Shown here one piece after another: positions 54,432 to 63,595 of a stretch of 64,000 bases of DNA (the first letter of the stretch is position 1; the number at the start of each line of letters is the position of its first letter). The notes beneath the pieces are model-generated. The model did no database searches and had not been told where the DNA came from. It saw nothing but the letters and a program-made list of their open reading frames with translations. A program made the translations under genes and the position numbers. Source of the stretch: Pseudomonadota bacterium (GTDB lineage: Bacteria; Myxococcota_A; Polyangia; GCA-2747355); the NCBI GenBank assembly GCA_016702545.1, contig JADJDT010000002.1, forward strand, positions 434,001-498,000. The letters run 5' to 3'.

Positions 54432-54577
54432 CGTCAATCCGTAATCTCACCTGGGCGCCAAGTGCGACCGCCCGTGGGATTCTGCACCGCCCGTGGGACC
54501 GCGACTGAAGCACTGCCTCGACACTTCGGACCTCCCCTTCATGCCCTTCATGGGCCGTTGCAGGGGATTGTCGGACT

Positions 54578-55336
54578 CTACGATCCACCGGTCGCTGCCG
54601 TGCTGCCAGTGGCCGCGGCCTGCGCGGGCTTGCCCAAGGCCCCACCTAGGCTCTTCAGCCCGCTCTGCACCAACGTGAGGCCCTTGTCACGCCAAATTTG
54701 GAGGTACGGCATCGTGTGGGCCTTATGCGCCTTCAAGGCTACGAGATACGCCCGCCACCAGTCGGTCGGCCCACTGGGGGCGGTGGCGCCCGCTTCACCA
54801 AAGGTTCTTGCCTTCTCGGCGACCCAGGCATCGTAGGCGGGCGGCACGAAAACGGCGCCGGCCACGAGGCTCCCGAGTATCAGGCAGGCCTTCGCGAGCG
54901 GCCAGACCGGTAGGACCTGAACGACGAGCATCCCGAGCGCCGCGCCCGCGACCCACTTGAGCACGAGAGGGGCGCCGGGCGTCGACAAGGGGGTCCGACT
55001 CGCGGTGGCCACGGGTCCCAGCAACCTATTTTTGTGGGCAAAGCGATCCAGCCGCGCTTGGTGACCGACCGCCCGCGCTCCAGCTTCGCCGACACGTTTC
55101 TTGGTGGACCGCGAACTGCGTGCCACCTCAGCGAGCCGGGTCTTGACGCGCTGCGAAGCGGCGGCCCACCGCTCCTGGAGTGCTGGGGCGTGGCGCGCCG
55201 TCTCAGCTGCTAGGAGACGCGCGCTCCGAGTGTTCGTGGGATCAGCTCCCTGTCCCTCGGCGCCGCGCGCCGCGGGAACCGCGACCAAGAACGCGCCGGC
55301 GACGAGGCTTGCGAGGGCTCTCTTCATCGACTGCAT
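54578..55336 (-). CDS. Exported TM-hairpin protein (hairpin protein 5)
   Basis: 252 residues from ATG 55336. Signal peptide 1-26 (ALASLVAGAFLVAVPAARGA). A basic helical region with many Arg/Lys (VKTRLAEVARSSRSTKKRV), a hydrophobic pair at ~128-172 (VAGAALGMLVVQVLPVWPLA, then LILGSLVAGAVFVPPAY) and a helical tail containing WWRAYLVALKAHKAH. No recognised domain. Codon use is normal for the genome and no frameshift is seen. An upstream extension of 103 codons was rejected for lack of a start signal and Arg/Pro bias. Confidence 0.62.
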   Translation of the reverse strand: MQSMKRALASLVAGAFLVAVPAARGAEGQGADPTNTRSARLLAAETARHAPALQERWAAASQRVKTRLAEVARSSRSTKKRVGEAGARAVGHQARLDRFAHKNRLLGPVATASRTPLSTPGAPLVLKWVAGAALGMLVVQVLPVWPLAKACLILGSLVAGAVFVPPAYDAWVAEKARTFGEAGATAPSGPTDWWRAYLVALKAHKAHTMPYLQIWRDKGLTLVQSGLKSLGGALGKPAQAAATGSTAATGGS

Positions 55337-55660
55337 CGCCCTTGCCTCACTTCCCAGCGGCCTCGCTTCCCAGCGGCCCCGAGCGGCGCACCGGACCCGG
55401 ACTATGCCATACGGTGCGCCGGGCAACCAGCGCGTTGCACAACACGCCCGCCCGCCAGGAGAGCAAATGGCGTACCGCGCTGGCGCAAGCGGCCGGGGCT
55501 TCGGCCGCGGGGCCGAAGCGATGCGATCTCGCGGCCCGCGGTCAGCGAGGGCAGGGCGCGGCGGCGGCGGGCGCTGGCGGGTCGCCTGGCCAGTGCCGCC
55601 CGCCGCGCGGTGGGCTTTCTCCGATTTTCGGAGCTGGGGTGTCATGCACGGAGCCGCGGG
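55337..55660 (-). other. ~320-bp intergenic region, no gene recognised
   Basis: Between hairpin protein 5 and the DUF4143 ATPase. Only Arg/Pro/Ala-rich shadow frames are present; no repeat from families A-D was found. Confidence 0.4.
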
Positions 55661-56812
55661 TCAGAGCGGCATCGCCGCGAGCCACGAGGAGGCTTGGCGT
55701 ACTTCGACCCGGTCGGGGTAGGTCTTCTCGCGGCGCAGCTTGGCGACGAGCTGGACGGCGCGGGCCTCGGGCAGTTGGGCGGCGAAGTAGCGCAGCGGTG
55801 GGGAGACGCCCTCGTCGGACCACTTGGCCTCGATCAGCAGCCGGGCCTTCCCGTCCTGCTCGAGGACGAAGTCGACCTCGCGGCCGTCTTTGGTACGCAG
55901 GTAGCGCAGGTGGAGATCCTCGCCCAGCGTGTCGACCCGCAGCTGGACCTCCTTGAGCAGCGCCGCGGCCACGAGGTTTTCGAAGCGGGCGCCCTCGTCG
56001 CCCTTCACGCGGGCGCAGTCGAAGAAGTAGTACTTCGGCGCCTTCAGCAGCGACCGCGCCACGTTGCGGTGGAAGGGTGGCACCTTGAAGATCACGTACA
56101 TGTTCTCGAGCAAGAGCAACCAGCCCTTGACGGTCTTGTCGCTGCACCCCAGGTCGCGTGCCAGGGAGGCGTGCGAGATGGGGCTGCCCACGCGGCTGCG
56201 CAGCAGCTCGATCAGCGTCTCGACCTGGACGATATGCTGGACGTCGGCGAGCTCGATCAGATCCTGTCGCAGGATGATGTCGAGGTGGGTACGACGCCAG
56301 CGCTTGTAGAAGACCTCGGTGCCGTCGAGAAAGGGCTCCGGAAAGCCGCTGAGGCGCAGCAGCCGGTCGAGCGCGTCGGGCGTGGCGGCCGCTCCGCGCG
56401 CCTGATGCAGCTCCTTGAGGTCGAGGGGATGTAGGCGAAAGGGGAAGTACCGACCGGCGAGCGAGTCGCCGACCTTGCGGTAGGTCTCGAGCCGCGCGCT
56501 GCCTGTGACGATGATCGGCGGGTGCAGTCCCTCGGTATCGTGGAGGCCCTTGAGCCAGCCCTTCCAGCGCGGCATCTTGTGCAGCTCGTCGAGGATCAGC
56601 AGCTTCTTGCCGCGATCCCACGAGCGGTCGATCAGCGTCGTGCGGTGCTCGGCGTCGTCGTAGCTCACGTACTCGTGGTCCGGCTCGACCATCTTGGCGA
56701 GCGTGGTCTTGCCCGACTGGCGAGGCCCCGAGAGCAGGATGATCTTGCGCGGTAGGTCTTTGCGAAGGTGGGGCGCGAGCGTGCGTTCCATCTTGTCCAA
56801 AATGCCGTTCAC
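55661..56812 (-). CDS. AAA_14/DUF4143 ATPase
   Basis: 383 residues. Walker A LLSGPRQSGKTTLAKMV, Walker B KLLILDELHKMPRW, sensor-like PIIVTGSARLETYRK, then DUF4143: VGSPISHASLARDLGCSDKTV (winged helix), YVIFKVPPFHRNVARSLLK, and a C-terminal nuclease-like fold GREVDFVLEQDGKARLLIEAKW with an E.K pair. Such genes are common accessory-region genes of unclear function. It is preceded by an AT-rich segment (56810-56860). Complete, no frameshift. Confidence 0.9.
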   Translation of the reverse strand: MNGILDKMERTLAPHLRKDLPRKIILLSGPRQSGKTTLAKMVEPDHEYVSYDDAEHRTTLIDRSWDRGKKLLILDELHKMPRWKGWLKGLHDTEGLHPPIIVTGSARLETYRKVGDSLAGRYFPFRLHPLDLKELHQARGAAATPDALDRLLRLSGFPEPFLDGTEVFYKRWRRTHLDIILRQDLIELADVQHIVQVETLIELLRSRVGSPISHASLARDLGCSDKTVKGWLLLLENMYVIFKVPPFHRNVARSLLKAPKYYFFDCARVKGDEGARFENLVAAALLKEVQLRVDTLGEDLHLRYLRTKDGREVDFVLEQDGKARLLIEAKWSDEGVSPPLRYFAAQLPEARAVQLVAKLRREKTYPDRVEVRQASSWLAAMPL

Positions 56813-56930
56813 TCCGAAAAAGTCAAGACCAATTCGGATTGGCGGTCGAATTGGTCGAGGTCATCGAAGCGTCGATCAGCACGTTGGGGGATGCGGATGA
56901 CGGAGAGGTCGGCCCGGGGCGGGCCATCCC

Positions 56931-57737
56931 TCAGCTCCGGTAGCGCAGCAGGTAGGTGACCTCGCGCGCGGGGCCGCCGCGCTTGCTGACCTGGAGGATC
57001 AGCTCGCCGCTGTCGCTGCCGCTGCAGGGGGCGAAGGTCGGCATGTCGATTGTCACGGTCTTCGATTGGCCGTTGGCGACGGTGATGTTGGCGGCCCGGT
57101 AGTCCTGCGCGCGGTCGGCGCAGACGAAGCGCGCCTGCAGCTCGAGCTCGGCGCCGGGTGGGGCGTTGACCACCTGCACGGTGATCTGCGGGTCGATGTA
57201 ACAGACGCCGTCCTCGACCGGGATGCGGTAGGTGTCGGGCGCCCCGTCGGCGCGCGTCGTCGGCGCGTCGGTGTGGCGGCGTGTGTCGGCGAGGATGCGG
57301 CCGTTGACGCTGCCGCCGCTGCTGTCGCAGTCGTCGATCGCCGCGAGCTGGCGCTCCGCCAGGTCGTCCTGGGTCTCGCAGCCGTTGCTCAGCTCGCCGT
57401 CGATATCGTAGGAGGTGCCGCGGCAGACCAGCTCGCAGCGGCCGCCCTCGCAGGCGCGCATCGTCGTCGCGTCGTCGGGCCCCGGGCAGCGGTAGGCGCA
57501 CTGGCCGCAGCTATCAACCGTGTCGGTGCGGCAGATGTTGACGTCCGGGGGATAGGGGGCCGGGGTGGCGGGCACGCCGGCGTCGGGCGCGGGGCTCGGG
57601 GTTCGATCGGCGGGATCGGCCGGTCCGGGCTCGCAGCCGGTCAACGCCAGGCCGGTGACCAGCGCAAGCGCGAGCCACCGGCCGAAAAGCTGGCTCGCAA
57701 GGTCCAAGGTGGTCGCGGATCGTCGCATGGTCCTCAT
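56931..57737 (-). CDS. Cys-containing lipoprotein of unknown function
   Basis: 268 residues from ATG 57737 (an ATG three codons later is also possible). Signal ending in lipobox ALTGC, a Pro-rich linker, then a Cys cluster (CGQCAYRCPGP, CEGGRCELVCRG, NGCET) like the TIGR02232-type repeats of myxobacterial surface proteins, and a beta-rich C-terminal domain (ITVANGQSKTVTIDMP). Unknown role. A 61-residue upstream extension was rejected for want of a signal sequence there. Confidence 0.7.
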   Translation of the reverse strand: MRTMRRSATTLDLASQLFGRWLALALVTGLALTGCEPGPADPADRTPSPAPDAGVPATPAPYPPDVNICRTDTVDSCGQCAYRCPGPDDATTMRACEGGRCELVCRGTSYDIDGELSNGCETQDDLAERQLAAIDDCDSSGGSVNGRILADTRRHTDAPTTRADGAPDTYRIPVEDGVCYIDPQITVQVVNAPPGAELELQARFVCADRAQDYRAANITVANGQSKTVTIDMPTFAPCSGSDSGELILQVSKRGGPAREVTYLLRYRS

Positions 57738-57960
57738 CGGGCGCCGGGCCTCGGCGCAGGCCCAAGGGCCGTGGCCACAGCCGGGCAATGCAATCAACGG
57801 GCCGACGCGACCGAGCCCGAATATCCGTCGGATTTCAGGGGCGCAGGCCCCTGATACCCTGGCTGCTACGCTGGCCGCGGCCTGGTCGCTGTGGCTGGCG
57901 GTGGAACCACTCGCCAAGCCGATCCTTGCCCATTCGAGGGCGTTGCATTACTTTGCAGTC

Positions 57961-58230
57961 ATGGCTCAACTCACCGTTCGCGTCTCCGACAAGCTGGACC
58001 GGGCGCTGCGGACCGCCGCACGTCGCATGCAGCGCAAGCAGTCCGAAGTGGTCCGCATGGCCTTGCAGCACTTTCTCGGCGCCGCTGGTGGGCCTGAGCA
58101 GCGCCTTGAGCGCGTGCGCGGGCTGCTCGGCTCGTTGGAGTCGGGCGTCGCCGATCTTGCCGACCGGCACCGGGACTATGTGCTGGAATCGCTCCGCGGC
58201 GGTGATGACGACAAGCCAAGCACTCGATGA
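57961..58230 (+). CDS. vapB: VapB-type antitoxin 3
   Basis: 89 residues. Ribbon-helix-helix start (AQLTVRVSDKLDRALRTAAR, RKQSEVVRMALQHFL) and a charged C-terminus. The frame begins at ATG 57961; the upstream extension has no support. Overlaps the PIN gene by ATGA. Confidence 0.82.
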   Translation: MAQLTVRVSDKLDRALRTAARRMQRKQSEVVRMALQHFLGAAGGPEQRLERVRGLLGSLESGVADLADRHRDYVLESLRGGDDDKPSTR

Positions 58231-58646
58231 CGACCGCCAACATGCTCCTCGATACAGGGGCCCTGATCTCGCTACTCGATCGTAGCCAGCGCGAGCATGA
58301 ACGTTTCGTTGCGTGCTTCGAAGCATGGTCCGGCGCCGTCGTCACAACCGAGGCGGTCCTGACCGAGGCGACCCACCTACTGAGCCGTGTGCCGGGCGGG
58401 GCCGTGGCCTGCCTCGATTTCGTACTCGCTGGCGGCGCTGCGGTCGTTCCCGCGAGCCAAGGGTCGCTGGCGCGCTGCCGCGAGCTCATCGCGCGTTATG
58501 CCGATCTGCCGATGGACTTCGCTGACGCCACGCTCGTCGTCTTGGCCGAAGAGATCGGCAGCTACAGCGTCTGCACCACGGACCGGCGCGACTTCACCGT
58601 CTACCGCGCGGCGGGCCGTCAACGTTTCCGCATCGTGCCGGAGTAG
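58227..58646 (+). CDS. vapC: VapC-type PIN toxin 3
   Basis: 139 residues. First acid LLDTGALISLLDRS, then TTEAVLTEATHLLSR, DLPMDFADATLVVLAEE and TTDRRDFTVYR hold the four catalytic acids of a PIN ribonuclease. Complete, with an ATGA overlap to its antitoxin. Confidence 0.87.
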   Translation: MTTANMLLDTGALISLLDRSQREHERFVACFEAWSGAVVTTEAVLTEATHLLSRVPGGAVACLDFVLAGGAAVVPASQGSLARCRELIARYADLPMDFADATLVVLAEEIGSYSVCTTDRRDFTVYRAAGRQRFRIVPE

Positions 58647-58721
58647 CGCGTGGCCCGCGACGACATGGCCCGCGACGACGGGTGTCTCCGCGGCCTCACT
58701 GAGTGCTATAGAACCCTCGGC

Positions 58722-60098
58722 GTGACCATCCCAAGCCAGACTCGGTGCGAGCGAAACGTGGCGGGGGCCCTGCTCGGCGTGACCCTAGCCTACCTCAACA
58801 CGACGGTAGCCTGGGCTGCGCCGCCCCTGACGCTCGACCAGGCGGTGGAGCAGGCCCTGGCGCGGGCGCCGGAGCTGCGCGCCGCGACGCTGGCACGCGC
58901 GGAGGCCGAGGCCCGCTTGGCGCAAACGCAGACCGCCGCCTGGCCGCGGGCGATGGCGGAGGCCAGCTACACGCCGCACTGGCCGATCAACGCGATCCGG
59001 TTGCCCCAGACCCCCGGTGGCCCTACCCTCACGCCCCGCCCCGTCGATGATGTGCACCGCTATCAACTCAGCCTGAGCGTCACCGAGCGCCTGGTCGATC
59101 TGAGCCGCGGAGGCCGCGAGGCGGCGGCGCGCGAGGGCGTGCGGCAGAGCGAGGCGGCCGGGGAGCTGGCCGCGGCGCGGCTGGCCTACGGCGTGCGGGT
59201 GGCCTTCTGCGGCACGCTCTTCGCGCGCGAGGTGGCTCGCATCGCCGGCGACGCGCTGACACAGGCGCGGCGCGAGGCGCAGCGGGCCGAGCTGCGGCTG
59301 ACGGCTGGGGCAGGTACGCAGGTGGGTTTGGCGCAGGCACGGGGGCGCGTGGCGGAGCTCGAGGCCGAGCTGCGGCGCGCCGAGGTGCAACAGCTGCGGC
59401 AGCGCCGCGTCTTGGCCAACCTGCTCGGCGTGACAACGCTGCCGCCGCTGTCGGGCCGGCTCGAGCTGCTGGCGGGCGCGGAGCCAGCAGGCGGGGCGGG
59501 CCCGGCAAGCCCAGCGCTTTCTCCCGAGGGCACGCCTGCGGTGCGCCAGCTACGCGCCGCGCAGCGTTCGGCGGTGCACGCGGCGCGCAGCCAGGCGCGG
59601 ACCTTCGTGCCGATCCTCAGCCTGGCAGCGAGCGCCGGGCTGCGCTATCCGCGGGCGCTGGCGCTCGAGTTCGGGCCGGTGCTCGAGGGCGCGGCGGTGC
59701 TGAGCTGGGAAGCCTTCGACAGCGGGCTGCGGCGGGCGCGCGTGCGCGAGGGCGAGGCGCAGGCGCTGCGCTTCGGCGCGCAGGCGGAGGCCACGGCGCG
59801 TGAGCTCGAGCGCGAGCTGATCGAGGTCGAGGCGCGCGCGGCGAGCGCGGCGGCAGATCTGGTCTCGGCGCGCGAGACGCTGCGGCAGAACGAGCTCTAC
59901 CTGCGCGTGGCGCGGGCGGCGGTCGAGGCCGGCACCGGCACCGAGCTCGATGTGCACCAGGCGCAGCTCGCGCTCGATCGCACGCGGATCGCGATTCAGC
60001 GCGCGCTGCTCGAGGCGGCCCTGGCCGAGGCGCAGCGCCTGTTGGTCTGGGGCCGGACCCGGCCGCCTGTCGCGGACGAGGCGGGAGGCGAGCGATGA
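58722..60098 (+). CDS. TolC-family outer-membrane protein of an ABC exporter
   Basis: 458 residues from a GTG at 58722, which places a signal peptide (VAGALLGVTLAYLNTTVAWA) at the start; an ATG at 58650 would precede it with a duplicated MARDD. TolC repeats: LTLDQAVEQALARAPELRAA and VRQLRAAQRSAVHAARSQA, with VHRYQLSLSVTERLVDLS. ATGA overlap with the HlyD gene. It is the outer-membrane channel of the efflux system that follows. Confidence 0.85.
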   Translation: MTIPSQTRCERNVAGALLGVTLAYLNTTVAWAAPPLTLDQAVEQALARAPELRAATLARAEAEARLAQTQTAAWPRAMAEASYTPHWPINAIRLPQTPGGPTLTPRPVDDVHRYQLSLSVTERLVDLSRGGREAAAREGVRQSEAAGELAAARLAYGVRVAFCGTLFAREVARIAGDALTQARREAQRAELRLTAGAGTQVGLAQARGRVAELEAELRRAEVQQLRQRRVLANLLGVTTLPPLSGRLELLAGAEPAGGAGPASPALSPEGTPAVRQLRAAQRSAVHAARSQARTFVPILSLAASAGLRYPRALALEFGPVLEGAAVLSWEAFDSGLRRARVREGEAQALRFGAQAEATARELERELIEVEARAASAAADLVSARETLRQNELYLRVARAAVEAGTGTELDVHQAQLALDRTRIAIQRALLEAALAEAQRLLVWGRTRPPVADEAGGER

Positions 60099-61159
60099 AG
60101 CGGGTGATCGTGCTCTTTGCGCTGCTCGTGCTCGGGCTGAGCGCGGGCTTCGCCATCAAGCGACGGGCCCAGCGGCGCGCGGCGCTGGCGCCGGTGGGCA
60201 GCAGCGCGGTGATCGAGGGCACCGAGGCCGACGTGGTCGCGCGCATCAGCGCGCGCATCGTCGCGATCAGCGTTGACGAGGGCGCGCGGGTGCGTGCCGG
60301 GCAGCTGCTGGTACAGCTCGATTGCCGCGAGCAGCAGGCCAGCTTGCAGGCCGCTCAGGCGCAGCTCGCGGCGGCGGACGGCCAGGCCGCCGCGGCGCAG
60401 GCCGAGGTCGTGGGCGCGCTGGCGGCCTCCCAGGCCGCGCGGGCGACAGCCAGCGCCAGCGGCGCGCAATCGCGGGCGGTCAGCGCGAGCCGCGCCGAGA
60501 GCACGCGCCAGGCCGCGCGCATCGGCGCCCTGCAAGGCGAGGGCGGGGCGACCGCGATGGAGCTCGATCGCGTCAGCACGCGCGTCAGCGAACTCGACGC
60601 GCAGCTCGCCGCGTTGCAGGCGCAGCAGCAGGCAGCCCGCGGTCAGGCCGCGGCCGCGGCGGCGCGGGCGCAGGCGGTGCGCAAGCAGGCCGAGGCGGCG
60701 CTGGCCGCGGTCGGCGCGGCGCGCGCCAACGTGCAGCGCGCCCAGACGCTGGTCGAGGAGTGCGAGCTGCGCGCGCCGATCGACGGGCTGGTGCAGACGC
60801 GCGCCTTCGAGCCGGGGGAGCTGGCGCTGCCCGGCAGCCGCATCTTGACGCTGGTGCGCCTCGATCCGGTCGAGGCGGTGTTCTTCGTGCCCAACCGCGA
60901 GCTGGCGGCGGCCGCGGCGGGCAAGCGCGTGACGGTGCGCGCCGATGCCTATCCGGGGCAGGTCTTCGCCGGCACGATTCGCCGCGTCGCGGCACAAGCA
61001 GAGTTCACGCCGCGTAACGTGCAGACCCGCGAGGATCGCGATCGACTGGTCTATGCGGTCACGGCCGAGCTGCCGAACGCGAGCGAGCGGCTGCGCCCAG
61101 GGATGCCGGTCGAGGTGACGATCGACGGCAGCGAGGGCGGCGCCGAGCGCTCGCGGTGA
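60095..61159 (+). CDS. HlyD-family membrane-fusion protein
   Basis: 354 residues: one N-terminal membrane helix (VLFALLVLGLSAGFAIKRRA), a lipoyl-like half motif (DVVARISARIVAISVDEGARVRAGQ, read in parts), a long Ala-rich coiled-coil hairpin (~75-215) and the returning VEECELRAPIDGLVQTR, then FEPGELALPGSRILTL and VFFVPNRELAAAAAG. Links the ATPase/permease to TolC. GTGA overlap with the ATPase gene. Confidence 0.9.
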   Translation: MKRVIVLFALLVLGLSAGFAIKRRAQRRAALAPVGSSAVIEGTEADVVARISARIVAISVDEGARVRAGQLLVQLDCREQQASLQAAQAQLAAADGQAAAAQAEVVGALAASQAARATASASGAQSRAVSASRAESTRQAARIGALQGEGGATAMELDRVSTRVSELDAQLAALQAQQQAARGQAAAAAARAQAVRKQAEAALAAVGAARANVQRAQTLVEECELRAPIDGLVQTRAFEPGELALPGSRILTLVRLDPVEAVFFVPNRELAAAAAGKRVTVRADAYPGQVFAGTIRRVAAQAEFTPRNVQTREDRDRLVYAVTAELPNASERLRPGMPVEVTIDGSEGGAERSR

Positions 61160-62121
61160 GGCCGGCCGGGGTCGCGCGCGCGGCGCCGAGCGCGTCCGCT
61201 GCGGTGCTCGAGGCGGAGGGGCTGGTGCGGCGCTTCGGCGCGGTCACGGCCCTCGACCAGCTCTCGCTGAGGGTCGAGGGCGGCGAGCTCTTCGGCCTGG
61301 TGGGGCCCGACGGCGCCGGCAAGACCACCGCGATGCGCATCTTCGCCGGCATGATCGGCCACGATGGCGGGCGCGTCGCCGTGCTCGGCCAGGCCCCCAC
61401 CAGCCGCGCCGAGGCGCTGCGGCGCGCGATCGGCTACATGCCGCAGCAATACAGCCTCTACGGCGATCTGACGGTCGAGGAGAACCTGCGATTCTTTGCG
61501 CGCATGTTCTGCCTGCCGGCGGCGCGCTACCGCGAGCGCCGTGAGCGGCTGCTGCAGCTGACGCGGCTCGAGCGCTTCGCCACGCGGCGCGCCGAGGCGC
61601 TCTCGGGGGGGATGTACAAGAAGCTCGCGCTCGCCTGCGCGCTGCTGCCCGAGCCGCGACTGCTCTTGCTCGACGAGCCGACCAACGGCGTCGACCCCGT
61701 CAGCCGGCGCGAGCTGTGGGCGCTGCTCTTCGAGCTGACGGCGCAGGGGATTGCCGTGCTGATCACGACGCCCTACATGGACGAGGCCGTGCGCTGCCAC
61801 CGCGTGGCGCTGATCGACCAGGGGCGCGCGCTGCTGCTGGGCCGGCCCGAGGCGCTGCTGGCGGCCTTCGCCGAGCCGGTCTACGAACTCGGCAGCAACG
61901 AGGACCTGGCGCGCCTCGAGCCCTGGGTCGCAGCGCTGACCGGGGTCATCGCGGTGTCGGTGGCCGGCGGTCGTTTGCGCGTGGTCTTGAGCCGAGCCGA
62001 GGATGCCGCGGCCCGGGGCGCCTTCCGCGCGCGGGGCCTGACGGCGCAGCGCGTTGCACCAGACTTCGAGGATCTCTTCTTGGCCCAGACCGCGACGCAC
62101 CTCCGATCCGCCCACGATTGA
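61156..62121 (+). CDS. ABC-2-type exporter ATPase
   Basis: 321 residues from a GTG. Walker A GLVGPDGAGKTTAMRIFAG, Q-loop YMPQQYSLYGDLTV, signature LSGGMYKKLALACALL, Walker B LLLLDEPTNGVDPVSRREL, and TTPYMDEAVRCHR in which the usual switch His is displaced. C-terminal ~70 residues form the regulatory extension common in YbhF-like ATPases. The permease genes expected next (YbhS/R-like) are absent: 75 bp further on, repeat B2 begins. Confidence 0.92.
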   Translation: MRPAGVARAAPSASAAVLEAEGLVRRFGAVTALDQLSLRVEGGELFGLVGPDGAGKTTAMRIFAGMIGHDGGRVAVLGQAPTSRAEALRRAIGYMPQQYSLYGDLTVEENLRFFARMFCLPAARYRERRERLLQLTRLERFATRRAEALSGGMYKKLALACALLPEPRLLLLDEPTNGVDPVSRRELWALLFELTAQGIAVLITTPYMDEAVRCHRVALIDQGRALLLGRPEALLAAFAEPVYELGSNEDLARLEPWVAALTGVIAVSVAGGRLRVVLSRAEDAAARGAFRARGLTAQRVAPDFEDLFLAQTATHLRSAHD

Positions 62122-62195
62122 TTGCGGCATTGTTCCCAGCAACAGGACCGGGGACGGGTTCGGTCGGCGCGCCGACCGCGCGCGGAAGGCAGGCG

Positions 62196-62432
62196 GTAAC
62201 CGTTCACGACCCTCAATGCGCGCAATTGCAGGCGAAGCTCGGATCCCCTGCACGCGAGCGCGACCAAGCGCTCGCGCGGCGCACACCCCGTGTCCCCGCA
62301 GGGGACCGGGGAACGAGCCCGCAGGGCGAGAGCGAAGCGGTAACTTGTTGTGCGCCGGACTTGGGGGTGGGCCCCCGAAAAGTCACACCTTTTCGGGGCG
62401 GGGGGATGGATCATCCCCCCGTGAACGATTAC
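62196..62432. repeat. Family B element, copy 2
   Basis: 237 bp bounded by GTAACCGTTCACG (62196) and CGTGAACGATTAC (ending 62432). It carries module D (62286-62342) in the same direction relative to the window as in B1 although the ends of the element are reversed. The internal GGGGGATG-CATCCCCCC hairpin recurs in all three copies. No ORF. Confidence 0.78.
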
Positions 62433-62448
62433 GACGGGCGCCGTGCTC

Positions 62449-63060
62449 TCAGGTCAGCTCGCGCCGATCCTCGATCGCGCGGTGCAGCGTCACGCCATCG
62501 GCGAACTCGATTTCACCGCCGATCGGCACGCCCGAGGCGATCCGCGTGGTCCTGACGCCGAGCGGCCGCAGCAGCCGCCCGAGATAGAGCGCGGTCGCAT
62601 CGCCCTCGACGCTGGGGCTAGTGGCGAGGATCACCTCGCGCGGGCGCGGCGAGGCCTCGGCGCCGCCGCCGCAACGCGCCAAGAGTGCCCTGATGCGCAA
62701 GGCATCCGGGCCCACGCCGTCGAGCGGCGAGAGCAGCCCGTGCAGCACATGATAGGTCCCCGAGTAGCTCGCGGTGCGCTCGATCGCCAACACGTCCTGC
62801 GGCGTCGCCACGACCATCACCAGCGTCGCGTCGCGCCGCGGCTCGCGACAGACGCGACAGCGCTGGCCCTCGGTCAGCATGCAGCAGACCTCGCACTCGC
62901 TCAGGCGCGCCTTGAGCTCGGTGATGGCCGCGGCGAGCTGCTGGGCGTAGGACGCGGGTGCGCGCAAGATGTGAAAGGCCAGCCGCGCCGCGGTGCGTTC
63001 ACCGATGCCTGGCAGCTTGGCCAGCTCCTGCACCAAGCGGTTGAGCGGGTCGGCGCTCAC
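62449..63060 (-). CDS. recR: Recombination protein RecR
   Basis: 203 residues. Helix-hairpin-helix LAKLPGIGERTAARLAFHIL, C4 zinc finger CEVCCMLTEGQRCRVC, Toprim motifs VMVVATPQDVLAIERTAS and GDATALYLGRLLRPLGVRTT. GTG start at 63060. It follows ybaB by 9 bp in the conserved dnaX-ybaB-recR order. Acts with RecFO in gap repair. Confidence 0.95.
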   Translation of the reverse strand: MSADPLNRLVQELAKLPGIGERTAARLAFHILRAPASYAQQLAAAITELKARLSECEVCCMLTEGQRCRVCREPRRDATLVMVVATPQDVLAIERTASYSGTYHVLHGLLSPLDGVGPDALRIRALLARCGGGAEASPRPREVILATSPSVEGDATALYLGRLLRPLGVRTTRIASGVPIGGEIEFADGVTLHRAIEDRRELT

Positions 63061-63069
63061 GACGGCTCG

Positions 63070-63402
63070 TCAGCCGAGGCCGGGCAGCCGCAAGGGCATG
63101 CCCCCGGCCACGCGCGTCAGCGCCTGCTGGGCCAGCTCCGCCGCGCGGGCCAGGGCCTGATTGGTGGCCGCCACGAGCAAGTCCTGTAACATCGCCGCCT
63201 CGCTCGCCACCAGCAGCTGCGGATCGATCGACACGCTGAGCAGTTGATTACGCCCGTTGGCGCGCACGACGACGAGCCCGCCGCCGGCCGAGCCCTCGAC
63301 CGTCTGCTCGGCCAGCTCCAGTTGCACGCGCTGCACCTCTTGCTGCATGCGCTGCGCGGCCTCGACCAGCTCGCCGAAGCTCGGGCGCTCGGCCTCGCTC
63401 AT
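63070..63402 (-). CDS. ybaB: YbaB/EbfC nucleoid-associated protein
   Basis: 110 residues. Helical VEAAQRMQQEVQRVQLELAE, then the strand TVEGSAGGGLVVVRANGRNQ and VSIDPQLL, and a helical C-terminus (LLVAATNQALARAAELAQQ). GGAAGGAG precedes ATG 63402. Binds DNA as a dimer; genetically linked to recR and dnaX in many bacteria. Confidence 0.92.
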   Translation of the reverse strand: MSEAERPSFGELVEAAQRMQQEVQRVQLELAEQTVEGSAGGGLVVVRANGRNQLLSVSIDPQLLVASEAAMLQDLLVAATNQALARAAELAQQALTRVAGGMPLRLPGLG

Positions 63403-63417
63403 GGGGCCACTCCTTCC

Positions 63418-63595
63418 GTAATCGTTCCCGGGGGGATGTCCCATCCCCCCGCCCCGGCAAGAGCGCGGTCTTGCCGGGGCCCCACCCCCAATGTCGGCGC
63501 GCAACAAGTAGCGCGCCGCGCGAGCGCTTGGTCGCGCTCGCGTACGGTGTTTGCGGCGTCCCTCGTGCTCCTACGAGTGCAGGGTCGTGGACGTT
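63418..63595. repeat. Family B element, copy 3, between probable dnaX and ybaB
   Basis: About 178 bp, starting GTAATCGTTCCCGG and ending in GACGTTCACC against the dnaX stop. Contains the same GCGGTCTTGCCGGGGCCCC and AACAAGTAGCGCGCCG blocks as B1 but lacks module D, so it gives the pre-insertion state of that site. Confidence 0.75.
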
